Below are positions 14,715 to 20,218 of a stretch of DNA of 31,711 nt, in pieces. Made by a program: the position numbers and the translations under genes. Each line of letters opens with the position of its first letter. Within the stretch, counting starts at the first letter, position 1. The notes under the pieces are model-generated. The model was not told the DNA's origin and did no database searches. It saw only the letters and a list, made by a program, of their open reading frames with translations. The DNA comes from a virus, in the IMG/VR virus record IMGVR_UViG_3300022868_000068, positions 1 to 31,711 of that record. The stretch is one strand, 5' to 3'.

Positions 14715-15137
14715 ATGAAAAAATTAGTATTACTCGCAGTCCTGTTACTACCAGTAAATGCATTTGCTTTACCGCAAATAGATATAGCTAAAATCTTCGG
14801 GGAAACAAGAGCCTCGTTATTATATACAACGCAAGGTAAAGATTATGCTGGGATATGTGTTCCAGTCATTTCTTATATGCCAAAAGAGAATCTTGAGCTA
14901 ATGAACATAAACGTGGGCTACGCTAACGATAATAGCAATGGTACAGGATACCCATTATTGGCTCTAGGCTTACGCATAGACAGTGTTTTGAAATTGGTAT
15001 CGGATTGGTCATGGGCTAAGAAATATTTGCTACTGGCGAAGCTGCCGGCGCTGGAAATAGGCACATTCGGCACGTTGATTAATGATCGGGGTGTGTACGG
15101 AGTAAGTATAAGCTATAAACTGGGCGGTTCTAAATGA
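14715..15137 (+). CDS. Exported small protein, outer-membrane-like
   Basis: I start at the ATG at 14715 (AAAAGGAGAACAT before it); an in-frame TTG at 14679 lies in the repeat motif. The 140-residue product has a classic signal peptide, MKKLVLLAVLLLPVNAFA, cut before LPQID. The mature part has alternating hydrophobic strands and Gly-rich turns, and ends 'GVYGVSISYKLGGSK', like a small beta-barrel or outer-membrane-associated protein. It is coupled by ATGA to the holin-like gene, so a role in lysis, surface exclusion or envelope change is possible. Not recognised as a named family. Confidence 0.65.
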   Translation: MKKLVLLAVLLLPVNAFALPQIDIAKIFGETRASLLYTTQGKDYAGICVPVISYMPKENLELMNINVGYANDNSNGTGYPLLALGLRIDSVLKLVSDWSWAKKYLLLAKLPALEIGTFGTLINDRGVYGVSISYKLGGSK

Positions 15138-15556
15138 TTGAACTTTTAAAAGGGTATGGAACAGGGATAGCAATAGGCTTTGCTTTAGCTTACGCAATTA
15201 AAGTAATTCCTGATTTGGTTTCAAAATATACACAGAATTATATTCAGACCCTTCTAAATAAAGGCGGTGTTTATGAGGATGTGCTTTTACTAACGCACAT
15301 TTGGTACGCGGAGCATTTAATCGGCAAGGGTGCTGGCAAGGATAAATTTAAAATCGTAGCCAATAAACTGATTGCAAGATTACCGGTATTTGTAAAAATA
15401 TTTATCACTAAAAATAATCCTAAAATCATAGAGTTAATAAATAAAACTGTTGCTAAGTTTTCAGTGGTTTTAAAATCAAATAGCGGAACGACTACTTTAA
15501 TCGCTATGCTAACCTCAATCAGAAATAAAGAAGCTGAGGAGAAAAAAAATAAATAA
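15134..15556 (+). CDS. Holin-like membrane protein (LLH-type candidate)
   Basis: A 140-residue protein coupled by ATGA to the exported protein. Residues ~5-28 form a membrane segment (LKGYGTGIAIGFALAYAIKV), followed by amphipathic helices 'LLLTHIWYAEHLIGKGAGKD' and 'KFKIVANKLIARLP'. The 'AE..iG.g.gkdKf..v...L' pattern recalls the phage LLH superfamily holins. The C-terminus is Lys/Glu-rich, as holins often are. It is the last gene before the strong terminator, closing the late transcript. A tail-region membrane role other than holin cannot be excluded. Confidence 0.58.
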   Translation: MIELLKGYGTGIAIGFALAYAIKVIPDLVSKYTQNYIQTLLNKGGVYEDVLLLTHIWYAEHLIGKGAGKDKFKIVANKLIARLPVFVKIFITKNNPKIIELINKTVAKFSVVLKSNSGTTTLIAMLTSIRNKEAEEKKNK

Positions 15557-15580
15557 TTTATCTCAGTCATTACTCCTCCA

Positions 15581-15609
15581 AGCCCTCCTTAACTGGGGGG
15601 CTTTTTTTT
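15581..15609 (+). terminator. Intrinsic terminator of the late transcript
   Basis: AGCCCTCC (15581-15588), loop TTAACT, GGGGGGCT (15595-15602), then eight T's to 15609. Eight base pairs with one wobble and a clean T-tract make a textbook rho-independent terminator. It separates the structural/lysis genes from the early promoter. Confidence 0.93.
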
Positions 15610-15687
15610 ATCTAGTTCTGAAAGCGTCCCGTTAGGGGACACTAAAAGCGTAAAGGGATTTTAGACTCTTGTCAAGGAGTATTTACC

Positions 15688-15721
15688 TTTAGCTAAACAT
15701 AGGTATTGACATTTAGCTAAA
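15688..15721 (+). promoter_or_regulatory. Two palindromic operator sites
   Basis: TTTAGCTAAA, a perfect 10-base palindrome, occurs at 15688-15697 and again at 15712-15721, both followed by CA (TTTAGCTAAACA), with centres 24 bases apart. The second copy fills most of the spacer between the -35 and -10 of the early promoter and the first lies upstream. A dimeric repressor binding here would shut the promoter. Candidate binders in the window are the HTH protein at 17278 and the ribbon-helix-helix protein at 17629. Confidence 0.72.
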
Positions 15722-15734
15722 CAGGGGTTATAAT
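15706..15734 (+). promoter_or_regulatory. Early promoter, full sigma70 consensus
   Basis: TTGACA (15706-15711), 17-base spacer, TATAAT (15729-15734). Both hexamers and the spacing are perfect consensus. The start of transcription would be near 15741, 36 bases before the first early ATG at 15777. This is the strongest promoter in the window. Confidence 0.92.
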
Positions 15735-15776
15735 ATATAAGGAAGTAAGTTAATTATCAAAAGCGAGGACAAAAAA

Positions 15777-15920
15777 ATGGAAAATAAAAAACACATAAAC
15801 ATGAATCCAAAAAACTATGCAGAGTATTGCAAAATGGAAGATTCGCTAAATGGCGGTTCAGCCGAAGAAATAGAAGAACGAGAGCAGGAAGACTTTGCCG
15901 AAGAGATTGAGCAAGCGTAA
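15777..15920 (+). CDS. Acidic 47-residue early protein, copy A
   Basis: The first gene after the early promoter. The leader carries ATCAAAAGCGAGGACA, with GAGGA as the ribosome site. The protein starts MENKKHINMNPKNYAEYCKM and ends with a strongly acidic segment 'SAEEIEEREQEDFAEEIEQA' (mostly Glu). A second, nearly identical copy lies at 16303. Small acidic proteins made first in infection are often inhibitors of host enzymes or DNA mimics, so host takeover or anti-defence is a fair guess, but there is no family match I can name. One Cys, no membrane segment. Confidence 0.75.
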   Translation: MENKKHINMNPKNYAEYCKMEDSLNGGSAEEIEEREQEDFAEEIEQA

Positions 15921-15928
15921 AATCAAAA

Positions 15929-15960
15929 ACCGCTTCGGCGGTCTACGGTTCAAAACCGTA
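15929..15960 (+). promoter_or_regulatory. Double hairpin, copy A (second copy 16455-16486)
   Basis: ACCGC-TTCG-GCGGT (15929-15942) is a UUCG-capped stem, followed directly by TACGGT-TCAAA-ACCGTA (15944-15960). Neither is followed by T's. The same pair is conserved without change at 16455-16486. They sit between the 47-residue gene and the variable gene and could set relative expression or protect mRNA. Confidence 0.7.
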
Positions 15961-15996
15961 CTGAAGAGGATTAAATTATCAAAAGAGGATGACAAA

Positions 15997-16233
15997 ATGA
16001 AAACTGAAAAAGAAACATTAAAAATACTAGACTGGGCAAAGGCACAAAAAGGATATTTTCAAAGTGATGAAGATAAAGCGTATCAGCGGGGGTATATTTG
16101 TGCTCTAGAATTTGCTTTAGGCATACCTAGTAAAAATGACTATATTCTGAAACTTAAACAAGATCGGGAACAGGAAGAATTTAAAAAACAGGAGGATTTA
16201 AAAATTAAAAGAGAAAATGAAAAATCTAATTAG
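15997..16233 (+). CDS. Variable cassette gene A, unknown
   Basis: I start at the ATG at 15997, behind ATCAAAAGAGGATGAC; the frame is open further upstream but only through the constant segment. The 78-residue protein begins MKTEKETLKILDWAKAQKGY, has 'KAYQRGYICALEFALGIPSK' in the middle, and a charged Lys/Glu helix at the end. Its last residues 'NEKSN' are encoded in the 3' constant segment, so only the core is cassette-specific. No family recognised. The layout suggests an exchangeable early accessory gene. Confidence 0.68.
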   Translation: MKTEKETLKILDWAKAQKGYFQSDEDKAYQRGYICALEFALGIPSKNDYILKLKQDREQEEFKKQEDLKIKRENEKSN

Positions 16234-16302
16234 CATCCAGTCTACATCCTCTTAATCGGGGGATGTGGGAAGGATACTAAATCAAAAAAGAGGATAAACG
16301 AA

Positions 16303-16446
16303 ATGAAAACCAAAAAATACATAAACATGAATCCAAAGAACTATGCAGAGTATTGCAAAATGGAAAATTCGCTAAATGGCGGTTCAGCCGAAGAAATAGA
16401 AGAACGAGAGCAGGAAGACTTTGCCGAAGAGATTGAGCAGGCATAA
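16303..16446 (+). CDS. Acidic 47-residue early protein, copy B
   Basis: Second copy of the early acidic protein, same length, starting MKTKKYINMNPKNYAEYCKM. It differs from copy A in the first residues (KTKKY for ENKKH) and at one residue later (Asn for Asp after the second Met-Glu). The acidic C-terminal half is identical. Ribosome site AGAGGA in the leader. Since the remaining base differences are mostly silent, both copies appear to be kept intact rather than decaying. See copy A for possible role. Confidence 0.75.
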   Translation: MKTKKYINMNPKNYAEYCKMENSLNGGSAEEIEEREQEDFAEEIEQA

Positions 16447-16524
16447 AATCAAAAACCGCTTCGGCGGTCTACGGTTCAAAACCGTACTGAAGAGGATTAA
16501 ATTATCAAAAGAGGAGTGGTAATC

Positions 16525-16728
16525 ATGGCATTTACAAAAAAGCAAATAGAAACAAGACTTTATAAAATATGTTCTCATTTATTAAACAGGGCTTCTAGGT
16601 CTTGTGTTCAATATAAGAAATATAAAAAAGTTGATGGCGGTGGATACTGGTTCGGCAATATGTGTGGTTTTAGTGAATCACATCATCAACTATGGAAATT
16701 ATTGCAAGACATAGAAAAATCTAATTAG
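16525..16728 (+). CDS. Variable cassette gene B, unknown
   Basis: I start at the ATG at 16525 (GAGGAGTGGTAATC upstream); a GTG at 16516 is too close to the ribosome site. The 67-residue protein is basic and begins MAFTKKQIETRLYKICSHLL, with 'SCVQYKKYKKVDGGGYWFGN' next and three Cys in total. The last codons come from the 3' constant segment. It has no similarity to the gene in the same slot of cassette A. A small DNA- or protein-binding early protein is plausible; no family is recognised. Confidence 0.65.
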   Translation: MAFTKKQIETRLYKICSHLLNRASRSCVQYKKYKKVDGGGYWFGNMCGFSESHHQLWKLLQDIEKSN

Positions 16729-16797
16729 CATCCAGTCTACATCCTCTTAATCGGGGGATGTGGGAAGGATACTAAAATCAAAAGCGAGGACATGAAA

Positions 16798-16977
16798 ATG
16801 AAATCAATAAATAACAGGGCAATATTTATTTTAGAAAACTCTAACGACGGCGATTCGCTAACTCCAAAAGAATTATGGATAACAGAAAATGCCATTAACG
16901 GATTACTAAACAACAATGGTATAAATACTTTTCATAGACTTTATGATAAGTATAAAAAACATAAACAAGGAGATTAA
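16798..16977 (+). CDS. Small early protein after the cassettes, unknown
   Basis: I prefer the ATG at 16798, seven bases after GAGGA, to the one at 16792, which is one base after it. The 59-residue protein starts MKSINNRAIFILENSNDGDS and ends in a Lys-rich helix ('LYDKYKKHKQGD'). Its leader, ATCAAAAGCGAGGACA, is the same as the leader of cassette A, so this gene seems to sit in the slot of a third, degenerate unit. Its function is unknown. Confidence 0.6.
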   Translation: MKSINNRAIFILENSNDGDSLTPKELWITENAINGLLNNNGINTFHRLYDKYKKHKQGD

Positions 16978-17034
16978 ATGCTAATAATATATATTTTGAT
17001 ATGCGTAATAGTTGCAAAAATTCTTGGGTACTGA
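16978..17034 (+). CDS. 18-residue membrane peptide
   Basis: ATG directly after the previous stop, with ribosome site AAGGAGA. The peptide MLIIYILICVIVAKILGY is entirely hydrophobic apart from one Lys and would span a membrane. The next gene has its own ribosome site overlapping the end of this one. Small hydrophobic peptides occur in phage early regions, but at this length coding could be chance. Confidence 0.4.
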   Translation: MLIIYILICVIVAKILGY

Positions 17035-17043
17035 GGAGAGGAA

Positions 17044-17274
17044 ATGATAAAATTAGCTAAAGAAGAAGTCCAAAGTATGGCTAAAAGTTTAGATAACGAA
17101 GATGTTTTATTAGATGTCTACCATTTCCCACATGAAATTATTTTTAGAAAAACACACAGAAATAACAATCTTGGGTTTGATGTTCGGGAATGGAAATGGA
17201 AAGGTCTAAAATCTTTGGCAAAAAAGAACTTGGATATATTAAATAAACTGATAGCTAAAGTGAAAAGGAGATAA
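17044..17274 (+). CDS. Small basic early protein, unknown
   Basis: A 76-residue protein with ribosome site GAGGAGAGGAA. It begins MIKLAKEEVQSMAKSLDNED, followed by 'VYHFPHEIIFRKTHRNN' and a basic C-terminal helix 'KNLDILNKLIAKVKRR'. There is no membrane segment and no Cys. It sits three bases before the HTH protein, so the two are probably cotranslated. No family recognised. Confidence 0.62.
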   Translation: MIKLAKEEVQSMAKSLDNEDVLLDVYHFPHEIIFRKTHRNNNLGFDVREWKWKGLKSLAKKNLDILNKLIAKVKRR

Positions 17275-17277
17275 CTA

Positions 17278-17454
17278 ATGAAAGATACAGTAACATTAAA
17301 AGAGTTCATAGAGCATTGCGGGTCACAAGAGCAGGCAGGGATAACACTTGGATATAGAAAGAATACAGTTTATTATTGGGTCAAAGGAACTTTTAAACCT
17401 AGTCTACAGGCTCAAAAGAGATTAAAAAAACATGGAATTGAGAGGTGGTGGTAA
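17278..17454 (+). CDS. HTH DNA-binding protein, Cro/YdaS-like
   Basis: A 58-residue protein starting three bases after the previous stop (GGAGATAACTA upstream). It has 'LKEFIEHCGSQEQAGITLGY' and 'RKNTVYYWVKGTFKPSLQAQ', a compact helix-turn-helix: a first helix, Gln-Ala-Gly for the turn entry, then a recognition helix with 'NTVYYWV'. This is the pattern of Cro and YdaS-type phage regulators. It is a good candidate for binding the TTTAGCTAAA operators at the early promoter 1.6 kb upstream, giving feedback control (inference). Confidence 0.72.
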   Translation: MKDTVTLKEFIEHCGSQEQAGITLGYRKNTVYYWVKGTFKPSLQAQKRLKKHGIERWW

Positions 17455-17456
17455 TA

Positions 17457-17615
17457 ATGAAAATAATCAGATGGGTAATTCGTGGTATGCCTAGATGTCA
17501 GCATTGCCGTAAGCGTCTAGATTACAAGAGGCACATAATCACCGGACGCTGTCATAACTGTGCGGTTAAAATTAACATAAACCTACGGCGTGAATTGAAA
17601 TCAAGGAATACTTAA
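17457..17615 (+). CDS. Small zinc-ribbon protein
   Basis: A 52-residue very basic protein starting two bases after the HTH gene stop. It has two Cys pairs, 'PRCQHCRKR' and 'GRCHNCAVK', spaced as a four-Cys zinc ribbon, with basic flanks that could touch nucleic acid. Such treble-clef or ribbon proteins are frequent in phage early regions; their targets are usually unknown. The ribosome site lies within the preceding stop region (GGTGGTGG), which is weak, so translational coupling is likely. Confidence 0.6.
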   Translation: MKIIRWVIRGMPRCQHCRKRLDYKRHIITGRCHNCAVKININLRRELKSRNT

Positions 17616-17628
17616 AGGAGATAAAATA

Positions 17629-17946
17629 ATGGGAAAAATACTTGAATTAAATAAAAAAATTGATGATATGAATAAAATGATTATTGATGTGAATGATAAA
17701 ATTATTGCCCTAAATAGGAAACCCAAAAAATCAAAGACTGTAAACAATACAGCTAAAGCGGGACTACATAAAGGCTATACAAGGGCTACATTTATATTGA
17801 GCGAGGATCTGCTAAATCAATTAAAAGATATTGCATATACCGAGCGAGCAACAATAAAAGAAATTGCTAATACAGCATTAAAGCAGTATGCGGACAATTT
17901 CAAAAGCAAGGATATATTAAAACGCAAAAAAATAAATTTGATTTAG
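17629..17946 (+). CDS. Ribbon-helix-helix regulator with coiled coil
   Basis: A 105-residue protein with an ideal ribosome site (AAAGGAG). Residues 1-30 form a heptad-like coiled coil ('LNKKIDDMNKMIIDVNDKII'), then a basic linker, then residues ~50-90 'TRATFILSEDLLNQLKDIAY' followed by 'TERATIKEIANTALKQYADN', which fits the ribbon-helix-helix fold (beta strand, helix A, turn, helix B) of CopG/ParG-type DNA binders. It may repress or partition DNA; as a dimeric binder of short palindromes it is an alternative candidate for the TTTAGCTAAA operators. Confidence 0.7.
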   Translation: MGKILELNKKIDDMNKMIIDVNDKIIALNRKPKKSKTVNNTAKAGLHKGYTRATFILSEDLLNQLKDIAYTERATIKEIANTALKQYADNFKSKDILKRKKINLI

Positions 17947-17998
17947 CCTGCAGATTTTAGTATTATTTATAAATCAAAATGGACAACAAAACTAAAAA

Positions 17999-18211
17999 AT
18001 GACAATGACATTTAATTTTGAATCGCCTGATAAAAACAATAATTTTGTTTGTGCCGAATGCGGACGGGTTAGTAATGGCAAAACCGAAGGCAGAGCAAAA
18101 ATAGATAATATCTGGTCAATTCTTTGCACCAAATGTGCAGTTGAATTTAGGCAAAGGATTGTAAATTATGCCAACAAAAAAACAGAAAAAGAAACTGGAT
18201 ATTATTTCTAA
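17999..18211 (+). CDS. Small zinc-finger protein
   Basis: A 70-residue protein with two Cys pairs, 'FVCAECGRVSNG' and 'ILCTKCAVEF', consistent with one zinc-binding site. The C-terminal helix is basic (RQRIVNYANKKTEKETG). No clear ribosome site precedes the ATG; a tiny frame (ATG 17979) overlaps its start and may aid initiation. Function unknown, probably nucleic acid binding. It precedes the recombination genes. Confidence 0.6.
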   Translation: MTMTFNFESPDKNNNFVCAECGRVSNGKTEGRAKIDNIWSILCTKCAVEFRQRIVNYANKKTEKETGYYF

Positions 18212-18225
18212 AAAAAGGAGGAGTA

Positions 18226-18960
18226 ATGGCAATAGAACTACCGACGGAAAATAGCAAACCACCAAAGGCAAATGAAGTGCCAAAAAATTACAGTATGGTA
18301 TTGTTTGGACAACCCAAAGTAGGCAAAACAACGCTTGCTACGGAATTTCCAAATAGTATTTTGCTTGAGTGTGAAAATGGAGGGGCAGAATACATAGCCT
18401 GCAAAAAAATTGACATTCAAAACCTTACAGAATTAAGAGAATCCCATAAACTCTTAATGTCAAATGAAACTTTTGAAACTGTAATTATTGATAGCATAGA
18501 TAAGGTCGCCGAATGGACAGAGGATGAGATTTGTAAAAGTTTAAAACTATCCTCAATGTTTGTTGGGAAATTCGGCTCTCAATGGGGCGAGTATAAATTA
18601 AAGATACTCAAAATAATCAATGCTTTTTTAATGCTAAATAAAAAGGTTATCTTTATAGGGCATTTAAAAAAAGCTGAAACTAACGGAAATGGAGGGATAA
18701 TTAATCCAAAGACAATAAACATTTATGGTCAAACCGCAATGCAGATTATCTCAACGGTTAGTAATGTGGGTTATATGTTTGCAAAAGAAGGAACTGATAA
18801 AAAAATCAAAAGGTACTTATCTTTTAAAGCGGGTGAAATGGTGGAATCAGGTAGCAGATGCCCTGCAATTTCAGATAAGGTTATTGAATTGCCACTTGGC
18901 AAAGGATATAAAGCATTTGAAAAGTGCTTTACAGAATACGGAAAAAAGGAGGGTAAATAA
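18226..18960 (+). CDS. Sak4-like recombination ATPase (AAA_24)
   Basis: A 244-residue protein with ribosome site AAAAGGAGGAG. The Walker A box 'FGQPKVGKTTLATEF' (Lys34) and Walker B 'TVIIDSIDK' (Asp89) are clear, and the 'SILLECENGGAEY' and 'KKVIFIGHLKKAE' strands fit the AAA_24 / Sak4 RecA-like core family of phage single-strand annealing ATPases. Its partner, a DUF669 protein, starts in its stop codon (TAATG). Together they would promote annealing and recombination of phage DNA, working with single-strand binding protein. No separate Erf or Redbeta-type gene is present. Confidence 0.85.
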   Translation: MAIELPTENSKPPKANEVPKNYSMVLFGQPKVGKTTLATEFPNSILLECENGGAEYIACKKIDIQNLTELRESHKLLMSNETFETVIIDSIDKVAEWTEDEICKSLKLSSMFVGKFGSQWGEYKLKILKIINAFLMLNKKVIFIGHLKKAETNGNGGIINPKTINIYGQTAMQIISTVSNVGYMFAKEGTDKKIKRYLSFKAGEMVESGSRCPAISDKVIELPLGKGYKAFEKCFTEYGKKEGK

Positions 18961-19400
18961 TGTTTCCATATAACACAGAAGGAATCTCTGAGGGCGGTTT
19001 TGAACCGTTGCCCGAAGGTAGGTATCGGTTAAGAATTATAAAGACCGAAGAGAAGGAATCAAAGAACGGCGATCCGCTTGTGAATGTAACGCTTGAAGTT
19101 ACCGAAGGAAAATATGAGAATAGAAAGTTATTTCATAATGTGACTTTCATGTCAAAAGAAAAAAAGGGAGCAGGAATTGCAAAGCGTTGGCTACATTGTA
19201 TCAATGAACCGTACGAAGGTGAGATTGATGTTAATCCAAAAAACTGGGATTGCGTTTTATTTGCCGATGTTATAATTGAGGAATATCAGGGCAAAAAGAA
19301 AAATGCCTTAACTCCTGTATTGCCGGAAGAGGCTCAGGATAAAGCAACAACAGCAGACCACGGCATAGAAGATGAAGCCGTGACAGGCGTACCATTCTAA
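18960..19400 (+). CDS. DUF669 single-strand DNA-binding-like partner
   Basis: A 146-residue protein translated by TAATG coupling with the Sak4-like ATPase. The start 'FPYNTEGISEGGFEPLPEGR' and the stretch 'RLRIIKTEEKESKNGDPLVN' are standard for DUF669, a family that pairs with Sak4/RecA-like phage ATPases and has an OB-fold-like pattern. The C-terminus is acidic and ends 'IEDEAVTGVPF', recalling the acidic tip of SSB proteins that recruits partner enzymes. Likely role: bind single-stranded DNA in recombination or replication. Good confidence in family, moderate in function. Confidence 0.82.
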   Translation: MFPYNTEGISEGGFEPLPEGRYRLRIIKTEEKESKNGDPLVNVTLEVTEGKYENRKLFHNVTFMSKEKKGAGIAKRWLHCINEPYEGEIDVNPKNWDCVLFADVIIEEYQGKKKNALTPVLPEEAQDKATTADHGIEDEAVTGVPF

Positions 19401-19410
19401 ATAAAAGGTG

Positions 19411-19429
19411 GGGGGGTGAAATTCCCCCC
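19411..19429 (+). promoter_or_regulatory. G/C-tract hairpin after DUF669
   Basis: Six G's (19411-19416) can pair with six C's (19424-19429) over the loop TGAAATT. The ribosome site GGAGA of the next gene follows a few bases later. No T-tract is present. It may adjust read-through or mRNA stability between recombination genes and the next gene. Confidence 0.5.
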
Positions 19430-19441
19430 TGCGGAGAGTTT

Positions 19442-19702
19442 ATGAGCTTTAAGATGAGTTACCCGATTTTAAATCAAATGAAGCCTAAAACGGCAGATAA
19501 GCCTAATACTAAGCAAGTTATTAAGTTTAAGGCAAGTTTGTTAAATTATAGAGGACTTGTTGATCGTAGCGTTAATATTACATTTGCTACTGGCGAAGAT
19601 GGAAATATGATAGCGGCAACAATTGCGAACTTGGGAAATATCGTTTTAGATATAACCGTAGCCCCTGAAAGCGATACTACAGAGTTTGGGGGTAGAGAGT
19701 AA
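19442..19702 (+). CDS. Small protein of unknown function
   Basis: An 86-residue protein with GGAGA upstream. It starts MSFKMSYPILNQMKPKTADK and has two beta-rich stretches, 'VIKFKASLLNYRGLVDRSVN' and 'NMIAATIANLGNIVLDITVA'. No Cys, no membrane segment. It lies between the Sak4/DUF669 pair and a structured RNA. No family recognised. Confidence 0.65.
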   Translation: MSFKMSYPILNQMKPKTADKPNTKQVIKFKASLLNYRGLVDRSVNITFATGEDGNMIAATIANLGNIVLDITVAPESDTTEFGGRE

Positions 19703-19710
19703 ATGAATCC

Positions 19711-19785
19711 TGCGTGTGGGATGTGGGTGTCCTTGTAAACCCGATAGCCACGCAACCGGCGGTTAAGTCATCCCTGCTAACCGCC
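19711..19785 (+). ncRNA. Intergenic structured RNA with loop-loop complementarity
   Basis: P1: TGCGTG (19711-19716) with CACGCA (19749-19754). Inside it P2: GGGT (19725-19728) with ACCC (19739-19742). P3: GGCGGTTA (19758-19765) with TAACCGCC (19778-19785), eight perfect pairs, 12-base loop. The P3 loop has CATCCC (19769-19774), an exact complement of GGGATG (19718-19723) in the P1 loop, giving a possible kissing interaction. It lies 22 bases before the ATG of a winged-helix gene, where a riboswitch-like element could act. No known class matched by eye. Confidence 0.52.
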
Positions 19786-19807
19786 CAAAATATCAAAGGA
19801 GGAAGTT

Positions 19808-20218
19808 ATGACAGTAAATCAAGCACAGTTGGACAGCTGGGAAAGAATTGAGAAAACTTTAAATAGGAGGCAGAAAAAAATATTAAATTTTTTCAAAGAG
19901 AATGAATTTAATACAAGTTATAGCATAGCATACGATTGTAATATTCCCATACATGAAGTTACGCCTAGAATAAGTGAATTAAAAGACAAGGGAATAATAA
20001 TAAATAGTGGCAGAACTATAGTTTGGAATAAAAAAACTTATACTCTTTGGAGGCGTGCTAGAACGATGATACCCCCCGAAAAGACTGTGGTGCTGAGGGT
20101 TACGGAGAACGAGTTAAAGGCACTAAAATATGGACTTGCGGAACAATTAGTGTATGATTATGACGGCTTGTATAACAAAATCAAAAAAGCACAGGCGAAA
20201 TTCGGAGGTGGAAAATGA
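19808..20218 (+). CDS. Winged-helix DNA-binding protein
   Basis: A 136-residue protein with a strong ribosome site (AAAGGAGGAAGTT). Residues ~15-75 ('RRQKKILNFFKENEFNTSYS', 'CNIPIHEVTPRISELKDKGI', 'TIVWNKKTYTLW') read as a winged helix: helix, helix, recognition helix 'VTPRISELKDKG', then a beta wing. The C-terminal third is a separate helical part ('VTENELKALKYGLAEQLVYD'). It may regulate middle genes or help replication. The structured RNA upstream suggests it is itself regulated. It is coupled by ATGA to the next gene. Confidence 0.65.
   Translation: MTVNQAQLDSWERIEKTLNRRQKKILNFFKENEFNTSYSIAYDCNIPIHEVTPRISELKDKGIIINSGRTIVWNKKTYTLWRRARTMIPPEKTVVLRVTENELKALKYGLAEQLVYDYDGLYNKIKKAQAKFGGGK

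Larger units (their letters stand above)
15793..16515 (+). repeat. Tandem constant segment, 5' part (2 x 197 bp)
   Basis: 15793-15989 and 16319-16515 align without gaps (offset 526) with four differences by my count (about 98% identity). Each copy covers most of the 47-residue gene, two hairpins, and the leader of the following gene up to its GAGGA ribosome site. The next ~200-230 bases differ completely between copies, then identity resumes (see the 3' constant segment). Confidence 0.93.
16219..16776 (+). repeat. Tandem constant segment, 3' part (2 x 63 bp)
   Basis: 16219-16281 and 16714-16776 are identical over 63 bases. They encode the last codons (EKSN or IEKSN and stop) of both variable genes and include a hairpin: ACATCCTC with GGGGATGT (16244-16266 and 16739-16761), eight pairs with one wobble, loop TTAATCG. 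Together with the 5' constant part they frame the two variable genes. Confidence 0.93.

Noticed and set aside
15610-15776. Hidden gene between the late terminator and first early gene
   Set aside because: Only a small GTCCC/GGGAC hairpin near 15630-15640, operators and the promoter are visible; no frame with a ribosome site was found.
18725-18973. + strand frame of 82 codons inside the Sak4-like gene
   Set aside because: It overlaps a clear ATPase gene in another frame, has no ribosome site, and its product is of no recognisable type.
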